Assembly: GCA_029907605.1 (NCBI GenBank)
Contig: JARYLO010000003.1
Span: forward strand, 1 to 64,000
Origin: Sedimentisphaerales bacterium
GTDB taxonomy: Bacteria > Planctomycetota > Phycisphaerae > Sedimentisphaerales > Anaerobacaceae
Direction of reading: 5' to 3'
Length of the DNA: 64,000 bases
In this document: positions 17,085 through 25,687 of the stretch, piece by piece
How the letters are laid out: each line of letters opens with the position of its first letter
Numbering within the stretch: position 1 is the stretch's first letter
Notes under the pieces: model-generated
What the model was told of the DNA's origin: nothing
Database searches by the model: none
Seen by the model: only the letters and a program-made list of their open reading frames with translations
Made by a program: the position numbers and the translations under genes

Positions 17085-19301
17085 CTATCTAAACATCCCG
17101 CCCATCGTGAAGCTGAACCTTCTGGTCTCGTCCAGATCATGATATACAAGCGGGACACCATACTCGAATCTTATGGGCACATTACTGCCGAAGAACTGCG
17201 GGACCTGTATCTGGATCCCTGCGCCAACAGACAGCCTCCAATGCCCATCCTCAATGGTGCCTGCATCTGTAAAGGCCAAGAAGGACAGGTTGTCCCCTAC
17301 CAATGGGATTATTAGCTCCAGATTTCCAACCACCGCATACTTGCTTCCAATAGGATCCACATATCTAGGTACCAGGTTGGGATCATTGCTGTCAAATACC
17401 TGAAGGCCCCTTGGACTTATGCCGCGGTAGTCAAATCCCCGCACTGCATACCTGCCCATGCCTCCCACATAGAACCGTTCAAAGGGAGGGGCAGAACCTA
17501 CTATCGTGCCTGCCCGCATACTTACAGCTAAGACCGTCTTTCTGCCTAGCGGGTCCTCGTAGATGGTGATGTATTTGGAGGCACTTGCGGTCACGACCCC
17601 AAAATCAAAATCCCCAAATACCTGTTCATAGGATCCGGAAACCCTAAATCCTGTATGCGGTTGATATATGTCATCAACCCTTGTCAACCCTAACCCACCC
17701 CTGATTCCATATATGGTATTGGTGCCAGCCACATCCCTGATCTGTTGTGGGGCATCATAGTCGAGATTCACCACGCCAACGGCCTCCGCCCGCACGCCAC
17801 CGATCCGCCTCCACCCATCCGGCAACCTCTGTTCAAGCTCCACCAAGGCCCTGGTCCGGTCCTCATCGTAGCTTTCCAAGAATCTCTTGTACTTGCTGCC
17901 TAGAAGATCTAGACCAATGGGTCTATCCATCAAATATGGCTCGGAGAACTCTAAGCTGTAATAGCTTACCACCGTGCCCGGCTGAAGCGAAAGCTCCAGG
18001 GTCTGGCCTCCACCTCTAAAGGCCTTCATGGCAAAGAAATCCGACCAGCTTTGTGGCCAGTTGGTGATGTCGAAATTCTTCTGCCTATAGATCAACTGGC
18101 CGATGATACCGTGGTCGCTACTGACGCCGACACCCGGCATGATCATGCCGGTAAGGCCTTCAGTGACGTCTACCCTCGCATCCCTGCGGTTCGGTTCGCC
18201 CTCTGCAGCAGGCTCAGGCCTTATCAAGACCTGGTCTGCCATGATCGCCATCTGGACATACTTTTCCAATAGACCTTGACCCTGCTGGGGGGCTATCTTG
18301 GCATTGTAGGGCTGGCCTGGCACAAAGCCATATTCATCCAGGACCCTCCGGATGGTCTTATCCTGGGTGGTATCATTCCCAGATATCTCGATCCGACCTA
18401 TCCTAAACTGTCTACCTTCGTTGATCTGGATCTCCAAGGTGACATGGTTGTCATTCACATCGGGGCTGAACCTGGGCAGATGTGCGACCTCTGCATCTAT
18501 GAAGCCCTTTTCCCGATGGAGGTCCAATATGCTTCTGACACCCAATGTGACCTTATCCTTCTTGTAGACCTGGCCGGGTCCTATGCGGAGCATCTTCTTG
18601 ATCTGGTCGTCGGGAAAGGCCCTGTTACCACTCACCAGTATCTCCCTAATCTGATAGGGCCTTCCCTCCGAGATCCTAAAGATCACCGTCACTTCGGTAC
18701 GATCTGGCGAGAATTGCCTTTCTACAGAGACCTCATAGCCCAAGTATCCGTGTTTATAATAAAAGCCCCGAAGCGCATCCAGATCCTCATTGAGGGTCTG
18801 CTCACTGTAGTAGCCAGGGATTATCAACCAAGAGCTCTGTTTGGTCTTCAGGAGGTTAGCTAAGGTCGAACCACTAAAGGTCTTATTCCCAATAAACTTG
18901 ATCCGCTTTATCTTGACCCTGGGACCTTCGTTTATCTTGTATACTAGCCGGCCTTCTTTCGCCTTATCCGAATCAAGGGCCACCTCCACAAAGGCATATC
19001 CAACCTTCTGATATACGTCGATAATCGTCCTGCGGCCAGTCTCTGCTAAGAATGGATCGTAGCGCTCGCCTAACTCGATCCCGATCCTCTTGTGTAGGCG
19101 CTCATCACTGAAATGTTTGTTGCCGACAAACTCTATCGAACGGATGATTACACCAAAGGACCGACCTAATGGAAAGGCAGTATTGCTGTCTGGGACCTGG
19201 CAAGAAGCCTTATTAACACATCCAACCAATGCCAGCAAGCAAACGAAAAACCACACCGCCATATAGCGACCTGGCCTACCGAGATTGCCTGATGCGAGCA
19301 T
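17085..19301 (-). CDS. bamA: Outer-membrane protein assembly factor BamA
   Basis: Omp85-family outer-membrane insertase of 738 residues. An N-terminal signal sequence is followed by about five POTRA repeats (each with GN..FS...L-type starts, e.g. EFVGNKHFSDERL and KFIGNKTFSGSTL) to about residue 400. The C-terminal 16-strand barrel follows, with the conserved VRGF motif present as AVRGFDYRGISPRG. The signal region ends LALVGC, which matches a lipobox, so the mature protein could be lipidated, unusual for BamA. The start ATG at 19301 has GAGGG upstream; an in-frame ATG at 19262 is an alternative. It is ten bases downstream of the dnaB stop. Confidence 0.94.
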   Translation of the reverse strand: MLASGNLGRPGRYMAVWFFVCLLALVGCVNKASCQVPDSNTAFPLGRSFGVIIRSIEFVGNKHFSDERLHKRIGIELGERYDPFLAETGRRTIIDVYQKVGYAFVEVALDSDKAKEGRLVYKINEGPRVKIKRIKFIGNKTFSGSTLANLLKTKQSSWLIIPGYYSEQTLNEDLDALRGFYYKHGYLGYEVSVERQFSPDRTEVTVIFRISEGRPYQIREILVSGNRAFPDDQIKKMLRIGPGQVYKKDKVTLGVRSILDLHREKGFIDAEVAHLPRFSPDVNDNHVTLEIQINEGRQFRIGRIEISGNDTTQDKTIRRVLDEYGFVPGQPYNAKIAPQQGQGLLEKYVQMAIMADQVLIRPEPAAEGEPNRRDARVDVTEGLTGMIMPGVGVSSDHGIIGQLIYRQKNFDITNWPQSWSDFFAMKAFRGGGQTLELSLQPGTVVSYYSLEFSEPYLMDRPIGLDLLGSKYKRFLESYDEDRTRALVELEQRLPDGWRRIGGVRAEAVGVVNLDYDAPQQIRDVAGTNTIYGIRGGLGLTRVDDIYQPHTGFRVSGSYEQVFGDFDFGVVTASASKYITIYEDPLGRKTVLAVSMRAGTIVGSAPPFERFYVGGMGRYAVRGFDYRGISPRGLQVFDSNDPNLVPRYVDPIGSKYAVVGNLELIIPLVGDNLSFLAFTDAGTIEDGHWRLSVGAGIQIQVPQFFGSNVPIRFEYGVPLVYHDLDETRRFSFTMGGMFR

Positions 19302-19310
19302 CGTGTGCCC

Positions 19311-20759
19311 TCAGTATTCCTCAGTCGAATCTGACACAAAGGCAAGATTCTCGAACCTTGTGCATTGCTCGCGGAATATCAACTTGACCGTGCCGGTAGG
19401 TCCATTCCTCTGCTTGGCTATGATCAGCTCGGCGGTATTGGTCTGTTCATAATCAGGCTCCCCCTTGCGGTAATAATCCTCTCTGTGAAGAAGGATGATC
19501 AGGTCTGCATCCTGCTCTATGCTCCCACTTTCACGCAGGTCACTCATCCTGGGCCTATGGCCTTCCCTGCCCTCTGGAGCACGATTGAGCTGGCTGAGAA
19601 CTACTACAGGTATGTTCAGCTCCCGTGCCAATCCTTTAAGATATCTGGAGATGGTAGAGATCTCCTGTTGCCTAGACTCTACGTTTGGCTGCCCCAAATG
19701 CATCAACTGCAGGTAGTCCACCATCACACACTGGATGCCGTATAGGTTCCTTAGCCTCCTTGCCTTTGCCCGCAACTCCAGAGGGGTAAGGGAGGAGGCA
19801 TCATCTATAAAGATAGGGGCCTCTGCCAACACGCCACAGGCCTCAACCAGACGGCGGTAGTGCTCGGTGCTCAATATACCCTTTCGCACCAATTGCCCGT
19901 CGACCCCACTGACACTACAAAGGAACCTCTCAGCAAGGACCTGTTTGCTCATCTCCAGCGAGAAGATGGCGATGGGCCTCTTTTCCACTACACCAAGGTG
20001 CTCAGCAATGTTGAGGGCCAAGGCCGTCTTGCCCATACTTGGCCTGCCTGCAATCACCACCATCTCACCGGGCTGCAGTCCACATGTCATGTCATCTAGT
20101 TGGTGGAAGCCGGTTGGCAGGCCCGTGACATGGGTACCTTCCCTCTTCTCGATCAGCTCATACACAGCGGTCACCAGGTCCTTGAGGCTGGCGGCAGTAC
20201 TTGATACCTTCTTTTCTGAGACTGCAAACAATCTCTGCGTAGCCAGGTCCAGGATCTCTGCCACATCGGAGGACTGCTCATATGCCTGCTGCATGGTCTG
20301 GGCAGAGACGGCGATAAGTTCCCTCAGAAGGGCCTTGTCGTGTACGATCCCTGCATAGTACATCACATTGGCCGATGAAGGGACCGAATCCACCACCTTG
20401 GCCAGGTATTCGACCCCGCCGACCGCCTCCATCTGGCCTCGTCTTTCCAATTCATCGCGGAGCAAGACCCCATCTATGGCCTCGGCCTTGTGTCGCTGAT
20501 ATAGGTCTACCAAGGCATCGAAGATGATCTGGTGCTCTGGCCTGTAGAAACAATCCCTGTTGAGTACCTCAATGACCTGGCCTATACAGGCCGGGTCGAT
20601 GAGCATCGAACCCAACACCGCGGCCTCAGCAGCCACAGACTCCGGCATAGACTTTGTTAAGGCCAATTGCTCGGTCGGCCTTGCACTGGCCGAGGAACGG
20701 CTGATCGCCCTGGTGGTCTTCTTGTCCGCAGACATATCCATATGCCCACAGGCCAGCAT
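19311..20759 (-). CDS. dnaB: Replicative DNA helicase DnaB
   Basis: Hexameric helicase that unwinds DNA at the replication fork. The N-terminal domain (PESVAAEAAVLGSMLIDPACI) is followed by the RecA-like ATPase with Walker A GRPSMGKTALALN, Walker B VDYLQLMH, and the C-terminal motifs SDLRESGSIEQDAD and IAKQRNGPTG. No intein is present. I placed the start at the ATG 20757-20759 because GGAGG lies seven bases upstream. The frame is open to a TTG at 20846, but that would add a basic unrelated extension. It follows rplI in the conserved rpsF-ssb-rpsR-rplI-dnaB order. Confidence 0.95.
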   Translation of the reverse strand: MLACGHMDMSADKKTTRAISRSSASARPTEQLALTKSMPESVAAEAAVLGSMLIDPACIGQVIEVLNRDCFYRPEHQIIFDALVDLYQRHKAEAIDGVLLRDELERRGQMEAVGGVEYLAKVVDSVPSSANVMYYAGIVHDKALLRELIAVSAQTMQQAYEQSSDVAEILDLATQRLFAVSEKKVSSTAASLKDLVTAVYELIEKREGTHVTGLPTGFHQLDDMTCGLQPGEMVVIAGRPSMGKTALALNIAEHLGVVEKRPIAIFSLEMSKQVLAERFLCSVSGVDGQLVRKGILSTEHYRRLVEACGVLAEAPIFIDDASSLTPLELRAKARRLRNLYGIQCVMVDYLQLMHLGQPNVESRQQEISTISRYLKGLARELNIPVVVLSQLNRAPEGREGHRPRMSDLRESGSIEQDADLIILLHREDYYRKGEPDYEQTNTAELIIAKQRNGPTGTVKLIFREQCTRFENLAFVSDSTEEY

Positions 20760-20860
20760 TAGCCGGCCTCCATACCCATCCTTACATGCAGTAACAGTCC
20801 TGCGATTGACCAGCAGGATTCTATCTGCCTGTGCGGGGTTCGTCAAACAAAGCCGCTGGC

Positions 20861-21349
20861 CTATTGGGTGGCCTGCTCGGCCTGGCCGGACTGAGTCTGC
20901 TGCTCGCCCTCAGGCACGACCACTACCAACACGTTCACCTTCAGGTCGTCAGCAAACCGCAACTCTACAGTATGCTTGCCTATATGCTTGATATGCGTAG
21001 GCAGATAAACGACCTCATCGGCCACCTCAAAGCCTTGTTCCCTGAGGTTGGCCGCGATGTCTTGTGCAGTGATGGAGCCAAACAACACCCCCTGCTCATT
21101 GGCCTTTGCAGCCAGGACTGCCTCAGCATTAGCCACCGCCTTTGCAGCCTGTTCGAGTCGCCTCCTCTGCTGTATCCTGATCTCGGCGCGCCTGGCCTTT
21201 TCCTTTGCTATGGCCTTGATGTTGTCTGGCGTGGCTGGCCTTGCCAGGCCCTGCGGAAAGAGGTAATTCCTGGCATAGCCGGCCTTGACCTCCACTACGT
21301 CCCCTACGAAGCCGAGCTTCTTGATATCTTCACACAGTAATACCTTCAT
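20861..21349 (-). CDS. rplI: Large-subunit ribosomal protein bL9
   Basis: bL9 binds 23S rRNA near the L1 stalk. The N-terminal motif MKVLLCEDIKKLGFVGDVVEVKAGYARNYL is diagnostic in its G.G..V.VK.GYARN.L pattern. A long linking helix (residues about 40-80) and a C-terminal RNA-binding domain follow. The C-terminal tail beyond residue 150 is Gln/Glu-rich. The start is the ATG at 21347-21349 rather than the ATG five codons upstream. Member of the ribosomal-ssb-dnaB block; 31 bp separate it from rpsR. Confidence 0.95.
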   Translation of the reverse strand: MKVLLCEDIKKLGFVGDVVEVKAGYARNYLFPQGLARPATPDNIKAIAKEKARRAEIRIQQRRRLEQAAKAVANAEAVLAAKANEQGVLFGSITAQDIAANLREQGFEVADEVVYLPTHIKHIGKHTVELRFADDLKVNVLVVVVPEGEQQTQSGQAEQATQ

Positions 21350-21379
21350 AGTAGCCATCCTCAATGTCCAGCAAGAAAC

Positions 21380-21658
21380 CTAGGCCGTATAGGGCAACAG
21401 TGCCATATACCGTGCCAACTTGATCGCACGCTTGACCTTACGCTGACAGCTCGAGCAGTTCCCACTCCTCTTGCGGGAATAGATCTTGCCCCTGTTTGTC
21501 AGCAGTTTCTGTAAGGTCTCCACGTCCTTATAGTCAATGTATTTGACCTTGGCCCTACAGAATCGACATTGGACCTGCTCTCTTGCCCCTGCTAGACCTG
21601 AGCGACGCTTACTGGACCGAGCAGATTTTGAAGTCTTGTTACTAGATGCCTTTGCCAT
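21380..21658 (-). CDS. rpsR: Small-subunit ribosomal protein bS18, four-cysteine form
   Basis: bS18 partners bS6 on the 30S platform. 92 residues with a basic Ser/Lys-rich N-terminal extension. The core retains the YKDVETLQKLLTNRGKIYSR motif. Two CxxC pairs (CRFC near residue 31 and CSSC near residue 68) mark the zinc-binding C-plus form of the protein; many bacteria carry the cysteine-free form. Located between ssb and rplI with short gaps. Confidence 0.95.
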   Translation of the reverse strand: MAKASSNKTSKSARSSKRRSGLAGAREQVQCRFCRAKVKYIDYKDVETLQKLLTNRGKIYSRKRSGNCSSCQRKVKRAIKLARYMALLPYTA

Positions 21659-21678
21659 TGTGCCCTCACTATGATCTA

Positions 21679-22107
21679 CTAGAACGGTATATCGTCATCC
21701 GGTGGGACCTGAGGCATGTCTACAGGAGGCAGTTTCTGCTCCTCTGTCTGAACAGCCTCCTTAGGCTGCTGGTCACCAGGCCCACCTAGAAACTGAAAAC
21801 TCTCCACAGTAACCCTGTGCTTGCTCCTCTTAGATCCATCCTGGGCAGTCCAGGTCTCGTATGTCAAACGACCTTCGATGAATACGGCCCTGCCTTTGGT
21901 CAGATACTTGCTGATCGTCTCGGCCTGCCGACCAAATGCCCTGCAATCAACAAAGCATGTGTCCTCCTTCTGGACCCCGTCTTGACCAGTCCATCTACGA
22001 TTCACTGCCAGGCCAAAGTCCACCACAGGGGTCTGACTGGGTGTATAGGACAACTGTGGGTCGCGGGTCAGATTACCGATCAGCAGTACCTTATTGAGGC
22101 TGGCCAT
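21679..22107 (-). CDS. ssb: Single-stranded DNA-binding protein
   Basis: Tetrameric OB-fold protein protecting single-stranded DNA in replication, repair and recombination. 142 residues: OB fold with NKVLLIGNLTRDPQLSYTPS, FVDCRAFGRQAETISKYLTKG and VFIEGRLTYETW, then a short Gln/Pro-rich linker. The acidic tip DDDIPF recruits partner proteins. Start at MASLNK; an ATG two codons upstream is possible. It sits between rpsF and rpsR, the arrangement common in many bacteria. Confidence 0.96.
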   Translation of the reverse strand: MASLNKVLLIGNLTRDPQLSYTPSQTPVVDFGLAVNRRWTGQDGVQKEDTCFVDCRAFGRQAETISKYLTKGRAVFIEGRLTYETWTAQDGSKRSKHRVTVESFQFLGGPGDQQPKEAVQTEEQKLPPVDMPQVPPDDDIPF

Positions 22108-22133
22108 ATGCAACTCCCTTCTATGGCAGAAAC

Positions 22134-22613
22134 TCAGCTATCCTGCTGGCTGCCATCGTCTTCCTGTGGTTCCTCAGCAATAGGCTCAAGCTCCTGTTCT
22201 TCAACCTCTTCAGTCACTTCCGGTGCTATGCTTTCGACCTGCGGCCCAGGCTGCAGGGCCTCCTGCATCTCTGGAGGCAGGGTGGCCATATCCCGCTCAA
22301 TCACCTCCGCAGGCCTATCCTCTGCAAGCAGTATCAGTGTCCGCATGATCCGCTCTGAGAGCCTGATATCACGCTCAATCTCGGCGATCTTCCTGCCTTC
22401 TGCTCGAAAGTAGCATTGGATGTAGGTGCCGCGGGACTTGTGCTGGATCTCGTATGCCAGCTTCCTCTCTGCCCATTTGCGTAGGCAGACGATCTCCACA
22501 CCAGCCCGCTTCAATATCCCTTGTATCAGGCCAGTGATACCGTCCCAATCAGATGCAACCAATGCTGGATCAACCAGGAACATCGCCTCATACAACCGCT
22601 TTGTCGTTTCCAA
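22134..22613 (-). CDS. rpsF: Small-subunit ribosomal protein bS6
   Basis: bS6 core with RLYEAMFLVDPAL at the N-terminus, the KRAGVEIVCLRKWAERKLAYEI segment and the RGTYIQCYF strand. A long acidic C-terminal tail (about 45 residues, Glu/Pro-rich) follows. The start is set at a TTG (22611-22613), because AGGAGG lies nine bases upstream of it and the protein then begins METTKRLYEA as bS6 usually does. The open frame continues to another TTG at 22652, which would place the AGGAGG inside the coding region. First ribosomal gene of the rpsF-ssb-rpsR-rplI group. Confidence 0.93.
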   Translation of the reverse strand: METTKRLYEAMFLVDPALVASDWDGITGLIQGILKRAGVEIVCLRKWAERKLAYEIQHKSRGTYIQCYFRAEGRKIAEIERDIRLSERIMRTLILLAEDRPAEVIERDMATLPPEMQEALQPGPQVESIAPEVTEEVEEQELEPIAEEPQEDDGSQQDS

Positions 22614-22657
22614 TGACCAATACCTCCTGCCCACTTGGGCATCCAAGGACAATAGTA

Positions 22658-23224
22658 CTATCCATCACTACGATTGAAATAGGTCATGGCCTTCTCAAGA
22701 CCATACCCTAACCAGTACTCAATGGCCTGGCACGACCGTACGACAGCCTGATCAAGGAGCTGTCTTTCCTCAGGTGTAGGCCTGGACAAGACATATGTCG
22801 CCCCATCCATGCGTCTGTCGAAACCTATACCGATCCTGCAGCGGCAGAATTGGTCGGTCCCGAGCCTTGCGATGATATCCTCAAGGCCATGATGGCCGCC
22901 TGCCGACCCACCAGACCTGATACGTATCCTGCCAGGTTCGAGGTCCATGTCGTCCACCACCACCATCAGGTGCTGGGGATCCACCTGATAGAAGTTCACT
23001 GCCTGGCTGACCGAAAGTCCGCTGTTATTCATATAAGTACAAGGCTTCAGGAGGATCACGTTCTTGCCTGCCACATTTGACTGTCCAATCCTGGCATGGA
23101 ATCGCCGACGATCCAGTCTGACATTCCAACACTCAGCAAGGGCATCAACCACCTCAAAGCCCATGTTATGCCTTGTCCCTACATATTCCCGACCAGGATT
23201 ACCTAGACCAACCACCATCCACAT
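22658..23224 (-). CDS. pth: Peptidyl-tRNA hydrolase
   Basis: Frees tRNA from drop-off peptidyl-tRNA. 188 residues. Active-site motifs are present: VVGLGNPGREYVGTRHNMGFEVVD (catalytic His in TRHN), KPCTYMNNSG, VVVDDMDLEPG and GSAGGHHGLEDI. The ATG is eight bases after the ctc stop, and the ctc-pth pair is a widely conserved neighbourhood. Identity is firm. Confidence 0.96.
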   Translation of the reverse strand: MWMVVGLGNPGREYVGTRHNMGFEVVDALAECWNVRLDRRRFHARIGQSNVAGKNVILLKPCTYMNNSGLSVSQAVNFYQVDPQHLMVVVDDMDLEPGRIRIRSGGSAGGHHGLEDIIARLGTDQFCRCRIGIGFDRRMDGATYVLSRPTPEERQLLDQAVVRSCQAIEYWLGYGLEKAMTYFNRSDG

Positions 23225-23231
23225 TCAGCGG

Positions 23232-23882
23232 TCAATCCTGCTCCTTCTGCTGGTCCGATTCGGCCTTCTTGGCCTCTCTGATCACCTCAGGGGCAGCAGG
23301 GGTCTCCATCTGGACCTGCTCGGTCGTCTTGGCCTCTGCTACCATCCTACAGGTGACGATCAGCAGCTCTGGGGAGCTTACCAGCTTGGCACCAGCAGGC
23401 AATTGGACCTTGCCTGCATGGATTGCATCCCCCACACCCAGCCCGTCAACCCATACCTCGATGGCCTCTGGGATGGCAGTGACAGGGCACTCGATCTCTA
23501 TCTTGTCTGCATGCACCTCCAGGATCCCACCCTCGTGGGTACCCTTTGCAACGCCCTTGATTATTATGGGTACCTCTACGCTCACCACGTCGCTGAGTGC
23601 GACCCTGACCATGTCCACGTGTATGATCGACCTGGCCAGGTGATCGTATTGGAGGTCCTTGATCAAGACCTGCTGTTCTTCGCCATCTAGCTGCAGATGC
23701 AACAAACGATGACCGTGTTGAATCAGGACGGCTAGATCATATCCGCTGACCGTCACTGGCACTGGCTCGGCCTCATGGCCATACACTATCCCAGGCACCA
23801 GGCCTGCACGACGCAACCTGCGTGCGCGTCTAGTCCCAAGCATCTGCCTCTTGTGTGCCTCTAATCTTGCAGTCTTCTCCAT
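23232..23882 (-). CDS. rplY: Ribosomal protein bL25, Ctc/TL5 type
   Basis: 5S-rRNA-binding protein of the two-domain general-stress (Ctc/TL5) form. The N-terminal bL25 domain (RARRLRRAGLVPGIVYGHEAEPVPV) is followed by the beta-rich TL5 C-domain (VEVPIIIKGVAKGTHEGGILEV). It ends with a charged tail. The start ATG at 23880-23882 (MEKTARLEAHKR) is chosen over an upstream TTG (23909) because it matches the family start and has GAGG spaced upstream. It lies between prs and pth, as in many bacteria. Confidence 0.93.
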   Translation of the reverse strand: MEKTARLEAHKRQMLGTRRARRLRRAGLVPGIVYGHEAEPVPVTVSGYDLAVLIQHGHRLLHLQLDGEEQQVLIKDLQYDHLARSIIHVDMVRVALSDVVSVEVPIIIKGVAKGTHEGGILEVHADKIEIECPVTAIPEAIEVWVDGLGVGDAIHAGKVQLPAGAKLVSSPELLIVTCRMVAEAKTTEQVQMETPAAPEVIREAKKAESDQQKEQD

Positions 23883-23889
23883 GTCCGCC

Positions 23890-24897
23890 TCATATACTAC
23901 TAGGTCCAATAGGTATCGTCTTCTTGGGGGCCTTGCCCCTTTCTGTTAGTTGCTGGAACATGATACTTACCGATTCATTCATGTGTATCCGCCTGATCGC
24001 CTCTCCTAGCATGGCAGCAGCACTGAGCACCTTGATCTTCTTTACCTGCCTGGTCGCCTCCTGGGTAGGTATGGTATCGGTCACCACCACCTCATCTATG
24101 GGGGCCTTGTCCAGGGCCTCAAGGGCCCCAGGGGCAAATACGCCATGGGTAGCCCCGACGTATACGGACCTGGCACCCTCGGACTTGACCAGCTCTGCTG
24201 CAGTGCAGACCGTGCTGCCAGTGGAGATGATGTCGTCACACATCAGCACATTCCGATCCCTTACGTGTCCGATCAGGTCTGCTGCCACAACCACCTTACC
24301 GCTAAGCCGCTTCTTATGGATGATCGCCAGATCCGCACCAAGGAAGTTTGCATACCTCGATGCAGTCTTGATGTTCCCAACATCAGGGGCCACTACCTTA
24401 AGATCCGGTATCCGCTTGGCCTCAAAATAGCGGGCCAGTATCAATTCGCCAGTAAGATGATCTACCGGTATGTCAAAGAAGCCCTGCAACTGCTGCGCGT
24501 GGAGGTCGACTGCCAGTATCCTATCAGCGCCTGCAGTAGCCAAGAGGTTGGCGACCAGCTTTGCAGTTATGGGCACCCTGCCCTCATCCTTTCGATCCTG
24601 CCTGGCATATCCGAAGTAGGGGATCACCGCAGTCACACGCCTGGCACTGGCCCTGCGGAGACAATCCAGGAATATCAGCAGCTCCATTAGGTGCTCGTCT
24701 ACAGGCCTACAGGTAGACTGGACTACAAAACAGTCCCGCCCCCGGACGTCGTCATCTACCCTGACGATCTTCTCCCCGTCCGGGAACCGCCCAATCCTTG
24801 CCCTACCAAGGTGTATGTGCAGGTAGTCACATATGGCCTTGGTAAGCTCAGGATTGCTGTTTCCTGAAAACACCCTAAGTTCATCATCAAGATCCAT
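23890..24897 (-). CDS. prs: Ribose-phosphate pyrophosphokinase
   Basis: Makes PRPP from ribose-5-phosphate and ATP for nucleotide, NAD, histidine and tryptophan synthesis. 335 residues. Signatures are FSGNSNPELTKAI, the FPDGEKIV motif, the catalytic flexible loop PYFGYARQDRKDEGR, DLHAQQLQGFFDIPVDHL, and the PRPP-binding loop VLMCDDIISTGSTV. First protein gene of the 12-kb minus-strand train, 37 bp downstream of the tRNA-Gln gene, and probably read from the promoter upstream of that tRNA. The first codons of ctc overlap nothing; the gap is 7 bp. Confidence 0.96.
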   Translation of the reverse strand: MDLDDELRVFSGNSNPELTKAICDYLHIHLGRARIGRFPDGEKIVRVDDDVRGRDCFVVQSTCRPVDEHLMELLIFLDCLRRASARRVTAVIPYFGYARQDRKDEGRVPITAKLVANLLATAGADRILAVDLHAQQLQGFFDIPVDHLTGELILARYFEAKRIPDLKVVAPDVGNIKTASRYANFLGADLAIIHKKRLSGKVVVAADLIGHVRDRNVLMCDDIISTGSTVCTAAELVKSEGARSVYVGATHGVFAPGALEALDKAPIDEVVVTDTIPTQEATRQVKKIKVLSAAAMLGEAIRRIHMNESVSIMFQQLTERGKAPKKTIPIGPSSI

Positions 24898-24933
24898 TCA
24901 GCACCTATCCAAATCACCAAGAGCACCAAACCA

Positions 24934-25004
24934 CTACCCGGCCAGGATTCGAACCTGGACAAGGAGAACCAAAATCTCCTGTGCTACCGTTACACCACCG
25001 GGTA
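24934..25004 (-). tRNA. tRNA-Gln (UUG anticodon)
   Basis: Cloverleaf on the minus strand: acceptor TACCCGG/CCGGGTA with G73, D-stem region GGTGTAACGGTAGCAC, and anticodon stem GGAGA/TCTCC with loop TTTTGGT, giving anticodon TTG. The T-arm is GTCCAGGTTCGAATCCTGGC. 71 nt, CCA not encoded. The U1-A72 pair is typical of bacterial tRNA-Gln. It precedes prs and shares its promoter. Confidence 0.95.
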
Positions 25005-25151
25005 AGCCACCTATCTCAACGCACAGCGCACCAGATAGCTTTCACGGAGGTCGAAGACACCGACCTGGACGGGCCCTACCCAAGGCCTGAACCAGCCATG
25101 CCGTGATCCTGCTGGCCCCATACCTCTTTTGGTAAGGCATAACTTATTATT

Positions 25152-25180
25152 AGTATAAACCGTCCAGCAGCCCCGATCAA
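25152..25180 (-). promoter_or_regulatory. Sigma-70 promoter for tRNA-Gln and the prs gene train
   Basis: Minus strand TTGATC (25175-25180), exactly 17 bp, TATACT (25152-25157). The predicted start near 25145 is about 140 nt upstream of mature tRNA-Gln. No other strong promoter is evident before prs. Confidence 0.6.
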
Positions 25181-25198
25181 GCCCTCTATGATCATAAT

Positions 25199-25540
25199 CT
25201 AGGGGATATGGACCACTATCTGCCGATCTCCGACTATCAAGCTCAATAGATAGAAGATCTGGAGACACGCACCCCCTGGTACACCCAACTGGCAGGACAT
25301 AGTCGATTGGGTATAGATCGCCGCAGGTCCTCCTGAGCCAACCAAGACCTGGTAGCTACTGACCATCGCCACGCTACTGGATTGATTGATCGTCGCGACA
25401 GTGCCAGTAGAAAGGGCACCAGCGGTCCCACAATACCCAATCGGCACCTGGACAAGACCTATCTGATATGGCTGGTATGCCCACCCCGGCCCTGCAATGC
25501 ACAACAAAGCTAACACGCTGAATAGTAGTCTTGTACTCAT
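25199..25540 (-). CDS. Small exported protein, function unknown
   Basis: 113 residues beginning with a clear Sec signal peptide (MSTRLLFSVLALLCIAGPGWA, cleavage likely after GWA). The mature part is small, hydrophobic-neutral, rich in Gly/Ser/Val, with three cysteines in the mature chain, and no recognised domain. The start ATG (25538-25540) has AGGAGG upstream; the longer frame to 25624 starts in the untranslated leader. It has its own excellent promoter at 25630-25657. It stands alone between tRNA-Gln and the divergent lptF. Confidence 0.68.
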   Translation of the reverse strand: MSTRLLFSVLALLCIAGPGWAYQPYQIGLVQVPIGYCGTAGALSTGTVATINQSSSVAMVSSYQVLVGSGGPAAIYTQSTMSCQLGVPGGACLQIFYLLSLIVGDRQIVVHIP

Positions 25541-25629
25541 AGCATCCTCCTTGATGGTTCCATTAGACATGGTCTGTTTGACAACGAGTGGTGGTCTGGG
25601 AAGATCGCGGGTGCTTGTAAGCAATATTC

Positions 25630-25657
25630 ACTATATACTATGCCCGATGATTGTCAA
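25630..25657 (-). promoter_or_regulatory. Strong sigma-70 promoter for the small exported protein
   Basis: Minus strand TTGACA (25652-25657), 16 bp, TATAGT (25630-25635). The start near 25623 gives an ~83-nt leader ending in AGGAGG. A near-consensus promoter on a lone small gene suggests high expression. Confidence 0.65.
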
Positions 25658-25687
25658 TAGGGGATCCGCCAATACGGGGCTCGGCTG

